Below are positions 45,677 to 48,204 of a stretch of DNA of 48,204 nt, piece after piece (positions within the stretch are counted from its first letter, which is position 1; each line of letters opens with the position of its first letter). Location of the stretch: assembly GCA_035762665.1 (NCBI GenBank), contig DASTNZ010000183.1, positions 1 through 48,204 of the forward strand, written 5' to 3'. The notes under the pieces were generated by a model. That model was not told the origin of the DNA, ran no database searches, and worked only from the letters and a program-made list of their open reading frames with translations. The position numbers and the translations under genes are program-made. Source of the stretch: JASLBX01 sp035762665 (GTDB lineage: Bacteria; Actinomycetota; Actinomycetes; Jiangellales; Jiangellaceae).

Positions 45677-46668
45677 CCGGCGGAAGGGAGGACGTCGGCG
45701 CGGTCGCGCGAAGCCACGTCGCCGGTCTCTCCCGCCAAGGCCGCGCGGCGGCCGTACGTCCATACGTAGACGATGAACGCTCCCCACGCCGCGACGCCGA
45801 TCGCAATCCGCGCCCAGGTCGGCAGCCCAGACGGCGTGACGAACGCCTCGATGATCCCCGATATCAATAGGACGCCGGCTAGCCCGATGGCTATGCCGAC
45901 CGCCGACCGCCCGGCCTCGGACAGCGCTTCACCGCGGGTTCGCCCGCCCGGGTCGATCCACGCCCAACCCACTCGCAACCCCGCGCCGGCGGCGACGAAC
46001 ACGGCCGTGAGCTCCAGCAGTCCGTGTGGTGTGATCAGCCCGAAGAAAATGTCCAGTTTCCCGTGGGCAACCATCAGCCCACCCGTCACACCGACGTTGA
46101 GCGCGTTCGTCCAGAGAATGAACACGACCGGCAGCAGCGCGACTCCCAGGATGAGCGCCCCGGCCGCCACCCAGGCGTTGTTCGTCCACACCTGGGCAGC
46201 GAACGACGATGCCGGATACGTCGAGTAGTAGTCCTCGAAGTCCTGCGCGACCAGCTGCCGGATCTCCTCCGGAGCCGCGATGGACGCCTGCACGCTCGGG
46301 TTGGCGGCGACCCACCAGCCGAGCACCGCACCGACGGCTACGAACACCAGCGCCACGGTGACCCACCAGCGTCGCGTCCGGTAGACCGCAGCCGGGAACC
46401 CCGCGGTGACGAACCGCAGCGCCTCAGCCCATCCGGGGTCGGACGAGCCGGCGATGGACGTACGCGCCCGCGAGATAAGCCGGGTGAGCCGCTCGATGGT
46501 CGCGGTGTCCGGCGCCGCTGACCTGATCGTCGACAGGTGCGTCGACGCCCGCCGGTAGAGCGTCACGAGCTCGTCGGCCTCTGGCCCTGTCAGCTTCCGC
46601 CGCCTGATCAGCTCGTCCAGACGATTCCACTCCGCCTGATGCGCAGCGACGAAGGCATCCAGATCCAC
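45673..46668 (-). CDS. Stage II sporulation protein M family membrane protein
   Basis: 331 aa from GTG at 46668 (VDLDAFVAAHQAEWNRLDEL), the family's typical start; the frame opens further to 46740 without similarity. It has a helical cytoplasmic N-terminal region and about five membrane segments. In actinomycetes SpoIIM-like proteins occur without sporulation and travel with the MoxR/RDD block. Its stop overlaps the convergent DUF58 stop by 4 bp. Function is not known. Confidence 0.85.
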   Translation of the reverse strand: MDLDAFVAAHQAEWNRLDELIRRRKLTGPEADELVTLYRRASTHLSTIRSAAPDTATIERLTRLISRARTSIAGSSDPGWAEALRFVTAGFPAAVYRTRRWWVTVALVFVAVGAVLGWWVAANPSVQASIAAPEEIRQLVAQDFEDYYSTYPASSFAAQVWTNNAWVAAGALILGVALLPVVFILWTNALNVGVTGGLMVAHGKLDIFFGLITPHGLLELTAVFVAAGAGLRVGWAWIDPGGRTRGEALSEAGRSAVGIAIGLAGVLLISGIIEAFVTPSGLPTWARIAIGVAAWGAFIVYVWTYGRRAALAGETGDVASRDRADVLPSAG

Positions 46669-46687
46669 AGATGGCAGACTAGCCAGC

Positions 46688-47575
46688 GTGACCAACTTGG
46701 TGACGGGCGAGGCCGTGACACTGGAACTGGGTCTGGCCAAGTTACCGAGTCGAGTTTTGGCTATCGTGATCGATCTTGTTCCTCTAGTCGTGGCGCTGTT
46801 GGTGCTCTTTTTCAGTACGGAAGCGTTTATCAGCGGACTGGATCAGGCGCTGGCGACCGCCATTGTTCTCGTAATTCTCGTGGGATTCCTGGTCGGGATT
46901 CCAGTGCTCGTTGAGTCGCTCACGAGGGGCCGTTCACTCGGGAAGTTGGTGATGGGCATCCGCGTCGTCCGCGATGACGGCGGACCGATTCGCTTTCGGC
47001 ATGCGGTGGTGCGGGGGCTGGCCGGTTTCTTCGTCGACTTCTATGTGACGTTCGGGGTCGGCGCAGTCGTGTGCTCGCTGCTCAACGAGCGCGGCAAGCG
47101 GGTAGGCGACCTACTCGCCGGGACGGTCGTCGTCCGCGTACGGACGCCGTCCCTGGGCCGCCCGCTACCGCCCATGCCACCTCAGCTGGCCGTCTGGGCG
47201 ACGGCATTGGAACTGTCCCGCCTACCGGACGAGCTAGCCCTCGCGGCCCGCAGCTTCCTGACTCGCAGCCACCAGCTATCACCTCAGGTTAGGGAACGGA
47301 TGGCGGCGTCGTTGGCCAGCGCGTTTTCGCAGGCCGTCACGCCGCCACCGCCAATGGGCACTCCGGCATGGGCCTACCTGGCAGCCGTACTCGCCGAGCG
47401 CGGTCGCCGTGAATCTCAGCGGTTCGCCGACCTGCAGGCGGGCCGCCCTAATGGATTCGACCTGGCCCAGTCGGCTCGGTCGCCCACCCCCAGCGGGCAG
47501 CCGCCGGCTGACTGGGCCACACCGGCAATGCCTCCAGAAGATCGACGCAGCCAAGGTTTCGCGCCGCCCGGCTAA
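46688..47575 (+). CDS. RDD family membrane protein
   Basis: 295 aa. The RDD domain spans about residues 5-155: LVTGEAVTLELGLAKLPSRV, then membrane segments (LVPLVVALLVLFFSTEAF, ATAIVLVILVGFLVGIPVL, GFFVDFYVTFGVGAVVC) with GRSLGKLVMGIRVV and KRVGDLLAGTVVV. The C-terminal 140 residues form a soluble tail, partly Pro-rich. GTG start at 46688 lies only 19 bp from the divergent SpoIIM-like start, so the promoters must overlap coding sequence or one transcript is leaderless. RDD proteins can be Na+/H+ antiporters or other transporters. Confidence 0.9.
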   Translation: MTNLVTGEAVTLELGLAKLPSRVLAIVIDLVPLVVALLVLFFSTEAFISGLDQALATAIVLVILVGFLVGIPVLVESLTRGRSLGKLVMGIRVVRDDGGPIRFRHAVVRGLAGFFVDFYVTFGVGAVVCSLLNERGKRVGDLLAGTVVVRVRTPSLGRPLPPMPPQLAVWATALELSRLPDELALAARSFLTRSHQLSPQVRERMAASLASAFSQAVTPPPPMGTPAWAYLAAVLAERGRRESQRFADLQAGRPNGFDLAQSARSPTPSGQPPADWATPAMPPEDRRSQGFAPPG

Positions 47576-47591
47576 ACCGCCTGGCCAACCC

Positions 47592-47929
47592 TTTCGCGAC
47601 CGGACCGTGCGCGCGTACCTCGAACGCGCCGAACGGACCGAAACACCGGTGCTGACGACGGCCGGCGTTGTCGCCCAGGTTTGGCAGCGCCCGCGCACCA
47701 AGCTCGTCTCGCCCGTATGCTCCGCGGAGTGGAAGAAGTTGAGCTGACTCAGGCGAGAGCACGGGCGGTGGGACTTCTACTTGGCGCTACGAGATCAGCT
47801 GATGTTGTCGACGGATCAGTTCTCGACGCCGCCGAGGACTGCGACGAAATCCTTACAACCGGCCCAGCTGACATCACGCCGCTCGCGAGCGCCGCCGGCA
47901 AGACCGTGATCATCACCCCGGTAGGCTGA
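47592..47929 (+). pseudogene. Degraded PIN-domain (VapC-like) gene
   Basis: Two pieces of one PIN domain are in different frames. The first, from 47592, reads FRDRTVRAYLERAERTETPV and LTTAGVVAQVWQR; the second, from about 47680 to the stop at 47929, continues in another frame as PAHQARLARMLRGVEEVELT, then TRSADVVDGSVLDAAEDCDE and ILTTGPADITPLASAAGKTV. Joined across the shift near 47682-47690 they make a PIN domain without its first 14 or so residues, including the first catalytic Asp. So it is both truncated and frameshifted. No antitoxin is recognised next to it. A sequencing error could give the frameshift but not the missing start. Confidence 0.7.
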
Positions 47930-48005
47930 CCCTGTCAGGTGACCAGGTATCAGCTTTTCTGGGCACAGTGACCGCGAAGCCGCCGAAATTGACCAACACG
48001 ACGTT

Positions 48006-48049
48006 GGCCCCATTCCTGCGAGAGCGACTGGCTCTTCAGGAATGGGGCC
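48006..48049. terminator. Hairpin between the PIN pseudogene and ahcY
   Basis: Arms GGCCCCATTCCTG and CAGGAATGGGGCC (13 bp, perfect), extended inside by a second pairing segment GAGAGC/GCTCTT. It lies past the ahcY stop on the minus strand, so it likely terminates ahcY, and the remaining plus-strand sequence from 47930 to 48005 holds nothing I recognise. Confidence 0.7.
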
Positions 48050-48065
48050 GATTCAACTCGAGAAA

Positions 48066-48204
48066 TCAGTACCGGTAGTGCTCGCTCTTGAACGGGCCGT
48101 CGACCGGAACGCCCATGTAGTCGGACTGCTTCGGCGTCAGCTCGGTGAGCTTGACGCCCAGCGCGTCCAGATGCAGGCGCGCCACCATCTCGTCCAATTT
48201 CTTC
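48066..48204 (-). CDS. ahcY: S-adenosylhomocysteine hydrolase (C-terminal part, gene continues beyond window)
   Basis: Splits S-adenosylhomocysteine into adenosine and homocysteine, keeping methylation going. The visible 45 residues are the family C-terminus: KKLDEMVARLHLDALGVKLT, then ELTPKQSDYMGVPVDGPFKS and the terminal EHYRY, which carries the lysine- and tyrosine-bearing tail that reaches the neighbouring subunit's NAD site. Its position upstream of mtrA matches other actinomycetes, where sahH, mtrA and mtrB are neighbours; here the membrane/MoxR block lies between. Confidence 0.93.
   Translation of the reverse strand, partial: KKLDEMVARLHLDALGVKLTELTPKQSDYMGVPVDGPFKSEHYRY

Overview
The window is high-GC DNA with actinomycete-type codon use (many GTG starts, 4-bp stop/start overlaps) and gene content typical of Actinomycetota: mtrA-mtrB-lpqB, the 180-kDa class NAD-glutamate dehydrogenase, Rv3235-type protein, WS/DGAT acyltransferase, BTAD regulator, and a MoxR/DUF58/DUF4129/DUF4350/SpoIIM/RDD block. 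It reads as an ordinary chromosome. I see no rRNA, tRNA, CRISPR array, prophage or insertion sequence. Genus cannot be fixed from this sequence alone.

Layout. 1-2574: ftsX (partial), ftsE and prfB, minus strand. 2597-7201: a tightly overlapping Tad/Flp pilus operon (cpaF, tadB, tadC, small pilin-like protein, two TadE-like proteins, TadG-like protein). 7541-15377: large glutamate dehydrogenase and pruA, which together can carry proline carbon from glutamate semialdehyde to 2-oxoglutarate, with a DUF2505 gene and a hypothetical gene between. 15443-18426: DUF6912, patatin and WS/DGAT genes. 18431-20394: a second pilus locus (CpaE-like ATPase and SAF/CpaB-like protein). 20540-22878: small HTH protein, hypothetical protein, LysM protein, Rv3235-like protein. 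23002-25998: secA. 26150-34398: accessory genes (tandem GNAT, macrodomain, BTAD/AAA regulator with a flavin oxidoreductase and an NmrA-like reductase, YcaQ-type wHTH protein). 34542-40117: hpf, comF, lpqB, mtrB, mtrA. 40280-47575: the membrane/MoxR block. 47592-47929: a broken PIN-domain gene. 48066-48204: the 3' end of ahcY.

The most unusual signal is a 49-bp near-perfect palindrome present twice (3828-3876 and 35835-35883), about 45/49 identical, lying inside two unrelated genes (a TadE-like prepilin and comF). It is read on the same strand and in the same frame in both, adding the peptide ILRQ(S/A)TASDGVDCRKI. It has no stop codon in any of its six frames. This looks like a mobile, protein-coding palindromic element, comparable in concept to Rickettsia palindromic elements; I do not know of a description of it in actinomycetes.

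A second theme is a set of long palindromes (perfect arms of 11 to 32 bp) at the 3' ends of genes (7369, 22887, 27257, 34440, 48006), without a clear U-tract, which probably act as terminators. A third is perfect DnaA-box sequences upstream of both pilus loci.
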